Origin: JBHJGS01 sp050331575
Lineage (GTDB): Bacteria > Pseudomonadota > Alphaproteobacteria > Sphingomonadales > Rhodothalassiaceae
Length of the DNA: 21,874 bases
Direction: 5' to 3'
Assembly (NCBI GenBank): GCA_050331575.1
Contig: JBHJGS010000015.1
Coordinates: 1 to 21,874 of the forward strand
Shown: positions 1-9,000 of the stretch, in pieces
How the letters are laid out: each line of letters opens with the position of its first letter
How positions within the stretch are numbered: the first letter of the stretch is position 1
Notes under the pieces: generated by a model
What the model was told of the DNA's origin: nothing
Databases searched by the model: none
The model's input: the letters and a program-made list of their open reading frames with translations, nothing else
Position numbers and translations under genes: made by a program

Positions 1-140
1 GGGGGCTGTGTCCCCGGTATCCCCGTCCCCCCCTGTTCTAAACCCGGGGCCCTACCCCACTCACGCGGGGCCGGGGCGCCCGGGCTTCCCCACCCCCCCC
101 CCCCCCGGGCGGGGGGGGGGCCCCCCCCCCCGCACGGCCC
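1..140. other. Low-complexity G/C homopolymer stretch, probable contig end
   Basis: The stretch is dominated by runs of C and G, including a run of about fifteen C around position 92-106 followed by runs of about a dozen G and then C. Nothing else in the window looks like this. No credible reading frame or RNA is visible. The likeliest explanation is poor base calling or misassembly at a contig end, although a real GC-rich repeat cannot be excluded. Confidence 0.6.
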
Positions 141-190
141 ATCATCCACCGATGGGCCGGAAATGTCATAAGACAAGCGTTGCCCGATCT

Positions 191-216
191 CATTGGCTCA
201 CCTTTGGTGAGCAATG
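191..216. repeat. Short hairpin
   Basis: Arms gctcacc (196-202) and ggtgagc (206-212) pair perfectly around a 3-nt loop. Outer arms catt and aatg extend the stem past one bulged base. It lies about 170 bases beyond the mutL stop codon and has no T-tract on either side, so it does not look like an intrinsic terminator. Function unknown. Confidence 0.45.
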
Positions 217-250
217 AGGCCGGACGCAACACTCTAAAGCTATGAACCGG

Positions 251-310
251 AGAGTCTTTTCTCGGCCAAACCGACTCTCGAAGTGAGTCGGTTTGATCGG
301 AAAAGGCTCT
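251..310. repeat. Long, nearly perfect inverted repeat (60-nt hairpin)
   Basis: The left arm (251-277) and right arm (285-310) pair over about 26 base pairs with one bulge, one mismatch and two G-U pairs, around a 7-nt loop (278-284). The inner ten pairs, aaaccgactc with gagtcggttt, are perfect. It lies about 75 bases after the mutL stop. The inner stem is flanked by AAA and TTT, so it could act as a bidirectional terminator, but there is no long T-tract. The length and symmetry also fit a dispersed palindromic intergenic repeat. Only one copy is present in this window. Confidence 0.7.
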
Positions 311-382
311 AGAGCCGCCTGCTCCACACTCGGCGGGCCTTGTCATCCGATCCATCGCGATCGGGCTTGCGCGGATGATGCG

Positions 383-2176
383 CTAGCGCCGCTTGAACAG
401 TTTCTCCACCTCAGCCAGCGATAGCGCCACATAGGTCGGCCGGCCATGATTGCATTGGCCGGAATTGGGCGTGTGTTCCATTTCGCGCAACAAGGCGTTC
501 ATTTCCGCCAGGGTCAAGCGGCGCCCGGCGCGCACACTGCCGTGGCAGGCTAAGGTGGCGCAGACGGCATAAAGCCGCTCGCGAAGCGCCAGGCCTTCAT
601 CCAACTCAGCGATATCATCGGCCAGGTCGCGCACCAAACCGGCGGTATCGGTGTGTCCGAGCAAGGCAGGCACCTCGCGCACCAGCACGGCTGCGGCGCC
701 GAATCCCTCAATCACCAAGCCCAGATCGGCCAGTTCGCAGGACCGATCCAGAAGCCCCTGCGTTGCGGCCTCGTCATCAAGCTCGACCACCTCGGGCAGC
801 AGCAACATTTGTCGGGCGACCCCGCCATCGGCCAAAGCCGCCTTCATGCGCTCATAAACCAGCCGTTCATGCGCGGCATGCTGATCGACCAGCACGATGC
901 CATCCTGTGTCTGCGCAATGATATAGGTGGCGTGCAATTGGCCACGCGCCGCGCCCAACGGGAAACGCTCCGCCGGGTCGGCCGTCTCCGGGGCGGGATC
1001 GGCGCGCGCGACCGGGGCGTCTTGATCGTCCAGGCGGGGCGCTAGGCTGGCGGTATAAACAGCGGCAGGTTCGGACAGGCCGCGCGACGGTCGCAAGGCC
1101 GCAAGCGGCGCCGGCGCCCGCGGCAACGGGTAAGATCCCGGCCGGCCGCCGATATGGCCCGGGGCCGCGGCCCGGTGGCCGTGTTCGGCCAAGCTGTGGC
1201 GCAAACCAGAGACGATCAGCGTGCGGACGGTTTCTGCGTCCCGGAAGCGCACCTCCGCCTTGGCCGGATGGACGTTCACGTCCACCGCGTGCGGCGGCAC
1301 GGCCAGATACAGGGCCAACACCGGGTGGCGGTCGCGCGCCAACAGATCTTGATAGGCCGCGCGCACCGCGCCGACGAGCAGGCGATCGCGCACCGGCCGG
1401 CCATTGACGAAAAGATATTGCTGCTGGGCATTGCCGCGATTGTATGTTGGCAGTCCGGCCAGCCCGGCGAGGTGGCAATCCCCGCGTGTCGCGTCGATCT
1501 CAACAGCATTGTCGGTAAAGCGGCGACCGAGGATCTGGGTCAGCCGCGCCGCGATCCCCGGATCGGCGAAGCGGTCAGCTCGCAGCACCAGGCGCGCACC
1601 GTCGAAGAATTGGAAGCCCACCTGCGGATGCGCCATGGCCAATCGGCGCACCACGTCGGTGATTGCCATTAGTTCAGCGCGGTCCGACTTCAAGAATTTC
1701 AGACGCGCCGGCGTGGCGAAGAAGAGATCCTCCACGCTGACCCGGGTGCCGCGATGAAGCGCGCACGGGCGCACCGCCCGGATCTTGCCGGCGCGAACTT
1801 GAATCTCCTGGCCGGTTTCGGCACCGGCAGGCCGGCTGGCCAAGGTCAGCTTGGCAACGGCACCGATCGATGGCAGCGCCTCGCCGCGGAAGCCCAGGGT
1901 CGCGATGTCGGTCAGGTCGTCACTGTCGCTCAGTTTGGAGGTGGCATGGCGTTCCACCGCAACCGCCAACTCCTCGCCGTTCAGGCCGTGCCCGTCATCC
2001 TCTACCTCGATGCGCTGCCGTCCGGCCGCCTCGACACGCACAAGGATGCGTTCGGCGCCGGCATCCAAGGCATTCTCGACCAATTCCTTCACCGCATTGG
2101 CGGGCCGTTCGATGACCTCGCCGGCCGCGATGCGGTTGACCGTGTGCGCAGCCAAGCGGCGGATGCGGCCGCTCAT
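383..2176 (-). CDS. mutL: DNA mismatch repair protein MutL (endonuclease type)
   Basis: A 597-residue MutL that couples mismatch recognition by MutS to strand incision. The N-terminal GHKL ATPase is clear: the helix ELVENALDAGA (31-41, Glu34 as general base), the DGHG lid motif (61-64) and GFRGEAL (95-101). After a variable proline/alanine-rich linker (about 335-405), the C-terminal dimerisation and nuclease domain carries the metal-site motif DQHA-x2-E-x4-E (431-442), ACHGS (543-547) and CNHGR (575-579). Presence of the DQHA motif means this MutL should nick DNA itself, as expected in bacteria without MutH. Length is normal. It starts 8 bases after the stop of the DUF3035 lipoprotein gene, making it the last gene of a hisC-lspA-DUF3035-mutL operon. 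The start is supported by the family N-terminus (RIRRLAAHTVNRIAAGEV). Confidence 0.97.
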   Translation of the reverse strand: MSGRIRRLAAHTVNRIAAGEVIERPANAVKELVENALDAGAERILVRVEAAGRQRIEVEDDGHGLNGEELAVAVERHATSKLSDSDDLTDIATLGFRGEALPSIGAVAKLTLASRPAGAETGQEIQVRAGKIRAVRPCALHRGTRVSVEDLFFATPARLKFLKSDRAELMAITDVVRRLAMAHPQVGFQFFDGARLVLRADRFADPGIAARLTQILGRRFTDNAVEIDATRGDCHLAGLAGLPTYNRGNAQQQYLFVNGRPVRDRLLVGAVRAAYQDLLARDRHPVLALYLAVPPHAVDVNVHPAKAEVRFRDAETVRTLIVSGLRHSLAEHGHRAAAPGHIGGRPGSYPLPRAPAPLAALRPSRGLSEPAAVYTASLAPRLDDQDAPVARADPAPETADPAERFPLGAARGQLHATYIIAQTQDGIVLVDQHAAHERLVYERMKAALADGGVARQMLLLPEVVELDDEAATQGLLDRSCELADLGLVIEGFGAAAVLVREVPALLGHTDTAGLVRDLADDIAELDEGLALRERLYAVCATLACHGSVRAGRRLTLAEMNALLREMEHTPNSGQCNHGRPTYVALSLAEVEKLFKRR

Positions 2177-2184
2177 GTCAGGCC

Positions 2185-2607
2185 TCAGCCCTGCGGATCG
2201 CTCGCAACACGCTCGATGCTGGCGCCGTCTAGGCCCTGATCGCGCTGATCAACGGCCAAGATATCCGCCAGAAGCGGATCCTTTCGCACGACAACATCCT
2301 GCTCGCTGCGTAATTGCGAGCGGGCGCCGCGATCAACCTCGCCCAATTGATCAAGCAGGGCGCGCTCGCCGCGCGACAAGGCCGGCAGCTCGCTCCGGCC
2401 GGGGAACAGGGCCTCGATGGCCTGGGCCTGGGTGTTGATGTCCTGCTTGGTGGCAACGCCGGTGCGCGGGGGTCTCAGCGCGAAGTCCGGCGGCACTTCC
2501 AGGGCGGGCTTGGCAACAACGACGAATTCATCCGGTGTGCCGTCTCCCGCGCAGCCGGCCAGGACCGTCAGCGCCGCTACGCTGGCGGCAAAAGAAATCA
2601 AACGCAT
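2185..2607 (-). CDS. DUF3035 (BamF-like) outer-membrane lipoprotein
   Basis: A 140-residue lipoprotein. Residues 1-19 form a signal peptide ending in the lipobox LAGC (16-19), so Cys19 should be lipidated; the following Ala does not give an inner-membrane retention signal, so outer-membrane sorting is expected. The segment DEFVVVAKPALEVPPDFALRPPR (given here in parts: DEFVVV, then PPDFALRPPR) is the hallmark of DUF3035 proteins, which in Alphaproteobacteria sit beside lspA. As I recall, this group has been described as BamF, an accessory lipoprotein of the outer-membrane beta-barrel assembly complex; that role is inferred from family only. Its ATG overlaps the lspA stop by one base (TAATG), so it is probably translated by coupling to the enzyme that processes it. 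No good Shine-Dalgarno sequence is visible. Confidence 0.85.
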   Translation of the reverse strand: MRLISFAASVAALTVLAGCAGDGTPDEFVVVAKPALEVPPDFALRPPRTGVATKQDINTQAQAIEALFPGRSELPALSRGERALLDQLGEVDRGARSQLRSEQDVVVRKDPLLADILAVDQRDQGLDGASIERVASDPQG

Positions 2608-3113
2608 TAAACAACCGCTTCGTTAGAACCCGAAGAGGCGCCCTTATCGCCTGATCCGGTCAGACTGTCCAGCAACCAAAGCACGACGCCCACGGTAATC
2701 GCGGCGTCGGCCACATTGAAAATGTAGAAGGACCATCCGAAGGCATGGGCGTGCAAGAAATCCACCACATAGCCGAACCGGATCCGATCGACGATGTTGC
2801 CGATGGCGCCGCCGATGATCAATCCCAGCGCGGTGGCCATGAGCGGCGTGCCGACGCGGCATAGCCACCGGACCAGCCACACCGCAATGCCCACCGTCAA
2901 GCCAATCAAGAGCCAGCGCGCAGCCTCACTGCTGGCCTGCAATAGGCCCAAGGAAATGCCGTAATTGTGCACCAGGGTCAGGCTGAACACAGGCAAGACA
3001 TTCAGCGATTGCCCCAGACGCAATTCCAATCCGTGCAAGATCCACAGCTTGGTCAGCTGGTCTGCAACCAGAACAAGGGCCGCCGTTGCCAGACCTGCCC
3101 TCGTCAGGGTCAT
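2607..3113 (-). CDS. lspA: Lipoprotein signal peptidase (signal peptidase II)
   Basis: A 168-residue inner-membrane aspartyl protease that cleaves the signal peptide of diacylglyceryl-modified prolipoproteins. The four-helix pattern is visible, with hydrophobic stretches near 5-25, 65-85, 92-108 and 130-150. The conserved early Asp lies in ADQLTK (Asp18). The catalytic pair is Asp109 in GNIVDR and Asp136 in FNVADA, with VVDF (116-119) between them. Length is typical. Its ATG overlaps the hisC stop codon (ATGA), and its own stop overlaps the DUF3035 start. In many Alphaproteobacteria lspA follows ileS; here the upstream gene is hisC instead. Confidence 0.97.
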   Translation of the reverse strand: MTLTRAGLATAALVLVADQLTKLWILHGLELRLGQSLNVLPVFSLTLVHNYGISLGLLQASSEAARWLLIGLTVGIAVWLVRWLCRVGTPLMATALGLIIGGAIGNIVDRIRFGYVVDFLHAHAFGWSFYIFNVADAAITVGVVLWLLDSLTGSGDKGASSGSNEAVV

Positions 3114-4222
3114 GCCGCCTGACCGTCTGTCAAGAACGCTGCCATCAGCGTTTCAACGGCATGCATCTGTTGGGCGTTGCCAACGGTAATGCGCAAGGCA
3201 TCGTCCAGGCCCTGGCCCGGTAAGTGGCGAACCAGCACGCCATGGGCGGCCAGATGCGCCTGTGCCGCTTGGGCCTGCTCAGCACTGCTGAGTCGAACCA
3301 GAACAAAATTGGTCTGGCTGGGCGTTACCCGCAGCCCAAGCGCGGCCAGCGCGGCGGCCAAGTGTTGCCGTGCCGCCACGGTTTGCTGCCGAACATCCTC
3401 CAGCCAGTCACGGTCGGCCACGGCTGCGGCGCCGGCAGCGGCCGCTGCGGCGTTCAAATTATAGGGTCCTCGGCATCGGTTCAGCATATCGACCACGCCG
3501 GGCGGGCCGAACAGCCAGCCAATGCGTAAGGCGGCAAGGCCGTAAAGCTTGGAGAGGGTCCGCGTCATGACGACATTATTGTGACGCTGCACCAATGTCG
3601 CACCCGGATCATAGTCCGCCGCATCGACGCTTTCGGCATAGGCGGCATCAAGCACCAGCAAGACCTGTTCGGGCAGGCCGCGATGCAGGCGCTCAACCTC
3701 TTGGTGCGGCAGATAGGTGCCGGTGGGATTGTTCGGATTATCCAGAAAGACGATGCGAGTCTTGTCGGTAACCGCCGCCAACAGCGCATCGACATCAGCG
3801 GATAGATCGGGCCGGTTGGCAACGGCCACGGAGCGCGCCCCGAACGCCCGGGCCAGGATCGGATACATGGCGAAGCCATGGCGGCAGTGCACAACCTCGG
3901 CGTCCGGGCCGGCATAAGCCTGGGTGATCAGCGCCAACAATTCATCTGAGCCATTGCCGCACATGATGCGCGCGGGATCCAGGCCATGGGCGTGTGCAAT
4001 TGCCCGCCGAAGTGCCACCGGGTCGCCTTCAGGGTAGCACCATAAGCGATCGGCGATCGCGCGATAAGCCGCCATGGCAGCCGGACTGGGTCCGAACACC
4101 GATTCGTTGGCGGACAGTTTTTCCGTCGCCGCATCCGTCGGCGACGGTGCGGTGCCGGGGGTGTAGGGCGAAAGCGCCTCAACCCAGGGATTGGGACAGG
4201 GGCCGGTCATCCCAGCCGGCAT
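3110..4222 (-). CDS. hisC: Histidinol-phosphate aminotransferase
   Basis: A 370-residue PLP-dependent fold-type I aminotransferase, interconverting histidinol phosphate and imidazole-acetol phosphate in histidine synthesis; many members also act on aromatic amino acids. Visible landmarks: LSANESVFGPSP near the N-terminus, YPEGD (63-67), CGNGSDEL (88-95), NPNNPTGT (162-169), the cofactor-contacting Asp192 in LDAAYAE, the Schiff-base Lys225 in RTLSKLYGLA, and LRIGW (232-236). Length is normal. An alternative start at Met5 (4210) is possible; neither start has a strong ribosome binding site. It is the first gene of the operon with lspA, DUF3035 and mutL, and is divergent from metX across about 120 bp. 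HisC and related aminotransferases are hard to separate by eye, so phenylalanine/tyrosine aminotransferase activity remains possible. Confidence 0.9.
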   Translation of the reverse strand: MPAGMTGPCPNPWVEALSPYTPGTAPSPTDAATEKLSANESVFGPSPAAMAAYRAIADRLWCYPEGDPVALRRAIAHAHGLDPARIMCGNGSDELLALITQAYAGPDAEVVHCRHGFAMYPILARAFGARSVAVANRPDLSADVDALLAAVTDKTRIVFLDNPNNPTGTYLPHQEVERLHRGLPEQVLLVLDAAYAESVDAADYDPGATLVQRHNNVVMTRTLSKLYGLAALRIGWLFGPPGVVDMLNRCRGPYNLNAAAAAAGAAAVADRDWLEDVRQQTVAARQHLAAALAALGLRVTPSQTNFVLVRLSSAEQAQAAQAHLAAHGVLVRHLPGQGLDDALRITVGNAQQMHAVETLMAAFLTDGQAA

Positions 4223-4342
4223 AGCGTGGTGGATTTGCAGCCGTCAATTTGCCAAAGGCGGCCGCGCGCCCTGCGGCTGCGCCGGTCTTGCTCACCCGTG
4301 CCGACTTGCCCGCGGCGTGCAGCGGGCATAAAGCGGGCGTCT

Positions 4343-5455
4343 ATGCCGTTTTGCGATCATGACCATCAAATCGAGCGTTTCGACCAGGCCCTGGCGCTGG
4401 ACAGCGGGGCCGTGTTGCCGGGTTTTCAACTGGCCTATGCCAGCTGGGGCCAGCTCTCTCCCCGGCGCGACAATGCCGTGGCGGTGTTTCATGCCCTGTC
4501 TGGAGATCAGTATGTTTGCGGCCGCCACCCACTGACCGGCCGGCCCGGCTGGTGGGAGCGGATGGTCGGGCCTGGCCGGCCGATAGATACCGATCGCTTT
4601 TTCGTGGTGTGCGTCAATGTGCCCGGGGGTTGCATGGGCTCGACCGGGCCAGGCAGCCTCAATCCCGCTACCGGCCGGCGCTACGGCCCAGACTGGCCGG
4701 TGCTGACCATCACCGATATGGTGCGCGCGCAACAGGCCTTGTTCGCCCGGCTGGGCATCGATCGCTTTCATGCGGTGATCGGCGGGTCGATGGGCGGCAT
4801 GCAGGCGCTCAGCTATGCCGCCTTGTACCCGCAGGCGGTCGAGCGGGTCATCGCCCTTGCAGCCCCGTTCCAGCACAGCGCCTTCAATATCGGCTTTCAT
4901 GAACTGGGCCGGCAGGCGATCATGGCCGATCCGGCGTGGGCCGGCGGCCACTATGATCCGCCCGGCCCGGTGGCGGGCTTGGCCGTTGCGCGCATAGCCG
5001 CGCACCTGACCTATTTGGGCCAGGATCGCACCAATGCGCGCTTTGGCCGCGCGTTGCAGGACAAGCAGGCTGTGAGCTTTTCGATGGATCAGGATTTCCA
5101 GATCGAGAGCTATCTGCGCCACCAGGGTCGGCGCTTTACGGAGCGCTTCGACGCCAACAGTTATTTGGCGATCAGCCGCGGCATGGACTATTTCGATCTG
5201 GGCCATGGCGAGGCGCTGGCGACCCGCTTCCGCGGCAGCCCCGCCCGCTTTGAGCTGGTCAGCTTCAGCAGTGATTGGCTGTATCCCACCGCGGCGATCC
5301 GCCCGGGCGCGGAAACCTTGGCCGCGGCTGGGCTGCGTGTTCGCTTCACCGAGCTTCTCAGCGACTTCGGCCATGACGCCTTCTTGCTGGAAGTTCCGGC
5401 GCTGGACAGGCTGCTCGCCGATGGTCTGGCCGCCGCACCGGCTGCGGGCGATTGA
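4343..5455 (+). CDS. metX: Homoserine O-acyltransferase, MetX family
   Basis: A 370-residue alpha/beta-hydrolase-fold acyltransferase that activates homoserine for methionine synthesis. The family signatures are all present: NAVAVFHALSG, DRFFVVCVNVPGG, GSTGPGSLNP, the nucleophile elbow GGSMGGMQ (Ser149), the Asp of SFSSDWLYP (Asp311) and His344 in FGHDAFLLE, giving a complete Ser-Asp-His triad. I chose the ATG at 4343 because the preceding 39 codons open to a GTG at 4226 are arginine- and proline-rich and unlike any MetX N-terminus. The ribosome binding site is weak. Whether the acyl donor is acetyl-CoA or succinyl-CoA cannot be decided by eye. The partner gene metW, often next to metX in Proteobacteria, is not here; the next gene, 33 bp on, is a PepSY membrane protein. 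Confidence 0.92.
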   Translation: MPFCDHDHQIERFDQALALDSGAVLPGFQLAYASWGQLSPRRDNAVAVFHALSGDQYVCGRHPLTGRPGWWERMVGPGRPIDTDRFFVVCVNVPGGCMGSTGPGSLNPATGRRYGPDWPVLTITDMVRAQQALFARLGIDRFHAVIGGSMGGMQALSYAALYPQAVERVIALAAPFQHSAFNIGFHELGRQAIMADPAWAGGHYDPPGPVAGLAVARIAAHLTYLGQDRTNARFGRALQDKQAVSFSMDQDFQIESYLRHQGRRFTERFDANSYLAISRGMDYFDLGHGEALATRFRGSPARFELVSFSSDWLYPTAAIRPGAETLAAAGLRVRFTELLSDFGHDAFLLEVPALDRLLADGLAAAPAAGD

Positions 5456-5488
5456 AGCGATTCCCGGCTTGGCGCTAGTTTGGATGCT

Positions 5489-6043
5489 ATGCGTCTGAGA
5501 AAACCGCAGGTCCTGTTTCGCCAGCTGCATCGCTGGGGTGCGGTGCTGATCGCTCTGCCGCTGCTTGTGATGATCGGCGCGGGGCTCTTGTTGATGCTGA
5601 AGAAGGAGGTGGCCTGGATTCAGCCACCCACGGCCCGTGGCAGTGAAGCGGCTGTGCCGCGCCAATCCTTCGATGCCTTGTTCGAGGCCGCAAAGGCTGT
5701 GCCTGAGGCCGGTATTTCCGATTGGTCGGATCTGGAGCGCGTCGATCTGAAACCTGACCGCGGCATTGTGAAATTCGTCGCGCGCAGCCGCTGGGAGGTG
5801 CAGGTCGACACCGCGAGCGCGGAGGTGTTGCACGTAGCGGTTCGGCGCTCCGATCTCATCGAGCAGCTGCACGATGGAAGCTTTTTTGGCGAGTGGGTGA
5901 AACTTTACATCTTTTTGCCGGCCGCGTCGGTTCTTTTTCTCCTTTGGTTGACCGGGCTTTATCTGTTTATCTTACCGCACTGGAAGCGCGCCGAGCGGCG
6001 CCACCGGCGCCGTGCGACCTTCAGGGGAGAGGGAAATCAATGA
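5489..6043 (+). CDS. PepSY domain membrane protein, two-helix type
   Basis: A 184-residue protein of the PepSY-associated membrane family. The N-terminus has the typical pattern RQLHRWGAVLIALPLLV, leading into membrane helix 1 (about 15-36). A periplasmic PepSY-like domain follows (about 50-120, including WEVQVDTASAEVLHV), then membrane helix 2 (about 133-158), and a strongly basic tail (KRAERRHRRR). A TTG at 5480 in the same frame is a less likely start. Larger relatives are often tied to siderophore receptors or ferric reductases, but this short form has no diagnostic redox motif. Its stop overlaps the start of the beta-propeller gene (ATGA), so the two are probably translated together. Possible roles are chaperone or inhibitor of the secreted partner; this is inference. 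Confidence 0.8.
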   Translation: MRLRKPQVLFRQLHRWGAVLIALPLLVMIGAGLLLMLKKEVAWIQPPTARGSEAAVPRQSFDALFEAAKAVPEAGISDWSDLERVDLKPDRGIVKFVARSRWEVQVDTASAEVLHVAVRRSDLIEQLHDGSFFGEWVKLYIFLPAASVLFLLWLTGLYLFILPHWKRAERRHRRRATFRGEGNQ

Positions 6044-9000
6044 GACGATTGATGCTGATGCTGATGCTGATGGCGACCAGCGCCATCGCGTGGACCGCCT
6101 ATGGCCAGGGCGATGCCACCGAAGACCCGGGCCTGTTCCATGGCCTGGAGTTCCGCAATATCGGCCCGTTCCGCGGCGGCCGCTCCACCGCGGTGGCCGG
6201 GCATGCCGATCAGCCGATGACCTTTTATATGGGCGGCACCGGCGGGGGTGTGTGGAAGACCACCAATGCCGGCCAGGACTGGACCAATGTGTCCGACGAC
6301 TATTTCAAGATGGGCTCCGTCGGCGCCATCGACGTCGCCCCGTCTGATCCCAATCTGGTGCTGGTTGGCATGGGCGAAAGCCCGTTCCGCGGCGTCACCT
6401 CCAGCCATGGTGACGGGGTCTATCTGTCCACTGACGCCGGCAAGACCTGGACGCACAAGGGATTGGCCGACGCCCGCCAGATCAGCTCGGTGAAATTCCA
6501 TCCCGATAATCCGGATCACTTGCTGGTGGCGGTGCAGGGCAGCCCCTGGGCGCCGACCGATACGCGCGGCGTCTATCGCTCCACCGATGGCGGCGACAGC
6601 TTCAAGCAGGTGCTGTTCGTGAACGACAATACCGGCGCGGTTGACCTGAAATATGATCCGTCCAACCCGCGCATCGTCTATGCGGCGATGTGGGATTATG
6701 AGCGCGACGCCCATGCCGTGCGCTCCGGCGGCCCCGGGTCAGGCATCTGGAAGTCCACCGATTTCGGCGAGACCTGGCAAGAGGTCGGCGAAGGTCTGCC
6801 CGAGGAGATGGGCAAGATCGGCGTCGCGCCCTCTGGCGCGCAGGACGGACTGGTCTATGCCGTGATCGAAGCCAAGGATAAGGGCGGGCTATACAAGTCC
6901 ACCGACGGCGGCGACAGCTGGTCTCATGTCAATGGAGATCGGCGTCTGCACGCCCGGTCCTGGTATTATATGCATGTGTTCGCCGATCCCACCGATCCGG
7001 AGAATGTCATCGTCTTGAACGCGCCGTTCATGCGCTCCACGGACGGCGGCCGCACCTTCTCACCGGTCGGCGTGCCGCATGGCGACACCCATGATCTGTG
7101 GATCAATCCGGAGCGCCCGGAGATCATGATCAACGCCAATGACGGCGGCGCGACGGTGACGCTGGATAACGGCCGGACCTGGTCGACCATCTACAATCAA
7201 CCCACGGCGCAATTCTATCGCGTCAATGTCGACAATCAGTTCTTCTACAAGGTCTATGCAGGCCAGCAGGACAATTCCACCGTGGCGATCCGGTCGCGCG
7301 CGCCGGACGGGTCGATCGGTCCGGAGGATTTCCATTCCGTCGGCGGCTGTGAAAGTGCCCATGTCGCCTTCGATCCGGACAATCCGCGCTATGTCTATGC
7401 CGGCTGCTATCTGGGCCAGATCACCGAATATGATCATGAAACCCGCACCACGCGGGATATCCGCGCCTATCCGGAACTGGCCTTCGGCGTGCCGCCCAAG
7501 GAGCGCAAATACCGGTTCAACTGGAATGCGCCGATTCTGGTGTCCCAGCACGACCGCAAGACAATCTATCACGCCGGCAACAAGGTGTTGAAAAGCACGG
7601 ACCGCGGCTATTCCTGGGAAGAGGTGTCGCCGGACCTGACCCGTGATGAGGAAGAGCGCCAGGGCAAGGGCGGTTTTCCGATCACCAATGAGGTGTCGGA
7701 GAATTATAACACCATCTTCGCCCTGGCCGAGTCACCGCATGACGCCGACACGCTGTGGGCGGGCTCCGATGACGGTCTGGTGCATGTCACCCGCGACGGC
7801 GGCAAGCGTTGGGTCGAGGTCACGCCCAAAAAGGTCGGCCGCGCGCTGATCAACAGCATCGACATCAGCCCGCATGATCCACAGACCGTCTATATCGCAG
7901 CGACCCGCTACAAGGAGAATGACCACACCCCGCTGATCTACAAGACCACCGACGGTGGCCGCAGCTGGCAGCAGATCGCCTCAGATGTGATGGAGGAGTT
8001 CGTTCGGGTCGTGCGGGAGGATCCTGACCGCGAAGGACTGCTTTATGCCGGCACGGAAAATGGCCTGTATGTCTCGTTCGACGGCGGTGAGGCCTGGCAG
8101 TCGCTGCAATTGGATCTGCCGCATGTGGCGATCACCGACATGAAGGTGGCGCACGGCGACCTGATCTTGTCCACCCAGGGCCGCGGTTTCTGGATCCTGG
8201 ATGATATCGCGCCGCTGAAGCAGTTCGAACCGGGCCATGAGACCGCAGCGATGCACCTGTACACGCCCTCCGACACCGTCGATGTTGGCGGCACGGGCGG
8301 GCGCAATGGCGGGCCGGTGGCGCCCAATCCGCCCAGCGGCGCGGTGATCTACTATGCCCTGGGCGAGGCCCCCGACCTGGAAGACACCGTGGTGACGCTG
8401 GAGATCCGCAATGCCAAGGGCACGTTGATCCGAACATTGAAGAGCGACGCCAAGACCGGCGCAGAAGGCGGCGGATCCGGCGCCGGCTATCACCTGCCCG
8501 CACAGGCCGGCATCAACCGAGCGGTGTGGGACCTGCGCGGCGAGCCGCTGGAGTCGATCGACGGATTGTGGAGCATTGCCGGCGGCCGCGACAAGATCGT
8601 TCAGGGCCGGCCGGTGCCGCCGGGCGACTATAACGTCACCCTGGTGATGGGCGATCAAAGCCAGGAGGCACAGCTTACCGTCCTGGCCGATCCGCGCCTG
8701 TCTGTGGATGAGGAGCAGATCGCCGAGCAGCAGAACCTGGCCGCGCAGAGCTATGGCATGGTCGAGGAACTGCAACGCTCGGTGAATGCCTTGCGCGATG
8801 CCAAGGCGCAGGTGTCCGACGAGGTCGCGCGCCTGAAGGACCGGGATGCCGAGGCCTATGCCGAGCTGATCGAGGCCGGTGAAGGCTTTGTGACCGCGGT
8901 CGATGACTGGGAGGCCGGCCTGATCAACACCGAACGGGAATTCTTCCAGGACGTGCTGAACTGGCCGGACAAGCTGCATTCCGACCTGCAGATGCTGGCC

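Noticed and set aside
254..308. Hairpin at 251-310 as terminal inverted repeats of an insertion sequence
   Set aside because: The arms are separated by only 7 bases, with no room for a transposase and no target duplication visible on either side.
38..355. Minus-strand frame of 105 codons at the left edge
   Set aside because: It runs through the homopolymer stretch and the hairpin, has no ribosome binding site and no recognisable domain.
4223..4342. Possible SAM-II riboswitch in front of metX (gtggatttg near 4228 and ataaagc near 4328)
   Set aside because: The fragments resemble parts of the SAM-II consensus, but no ccacg-like arm follows to pair with cgtgg, the spacing is too long and the pseudoknot cannot be drawn. 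A covariance-model search for SAM-II would decide.
4226..4342. N-terminal extension of MetX from a GTG at 4226
   Set aside because: The 39 added residues are arginine/proline-rich, carry no signal peptide and have no counterpart in MetX proteins as I know them.
4292..5872. Long open frame of 526 codons on the minus strand opposite metX
   Set aside because: It lies wholly opposite metX and the PepSY gene, and its composition (many Gln, Arg, His, Ala) is typical of antisense frames in GC-rich DNA. No domain was recognised.
5893..6039. Beta-propeller protein starting at 5893 inside the PepSY gene
   Set aside because: This would place 49 unrelated residues before a clear signal peptide; the ATG at 6040 has a strong ribosome binding site and a coupling overlap.
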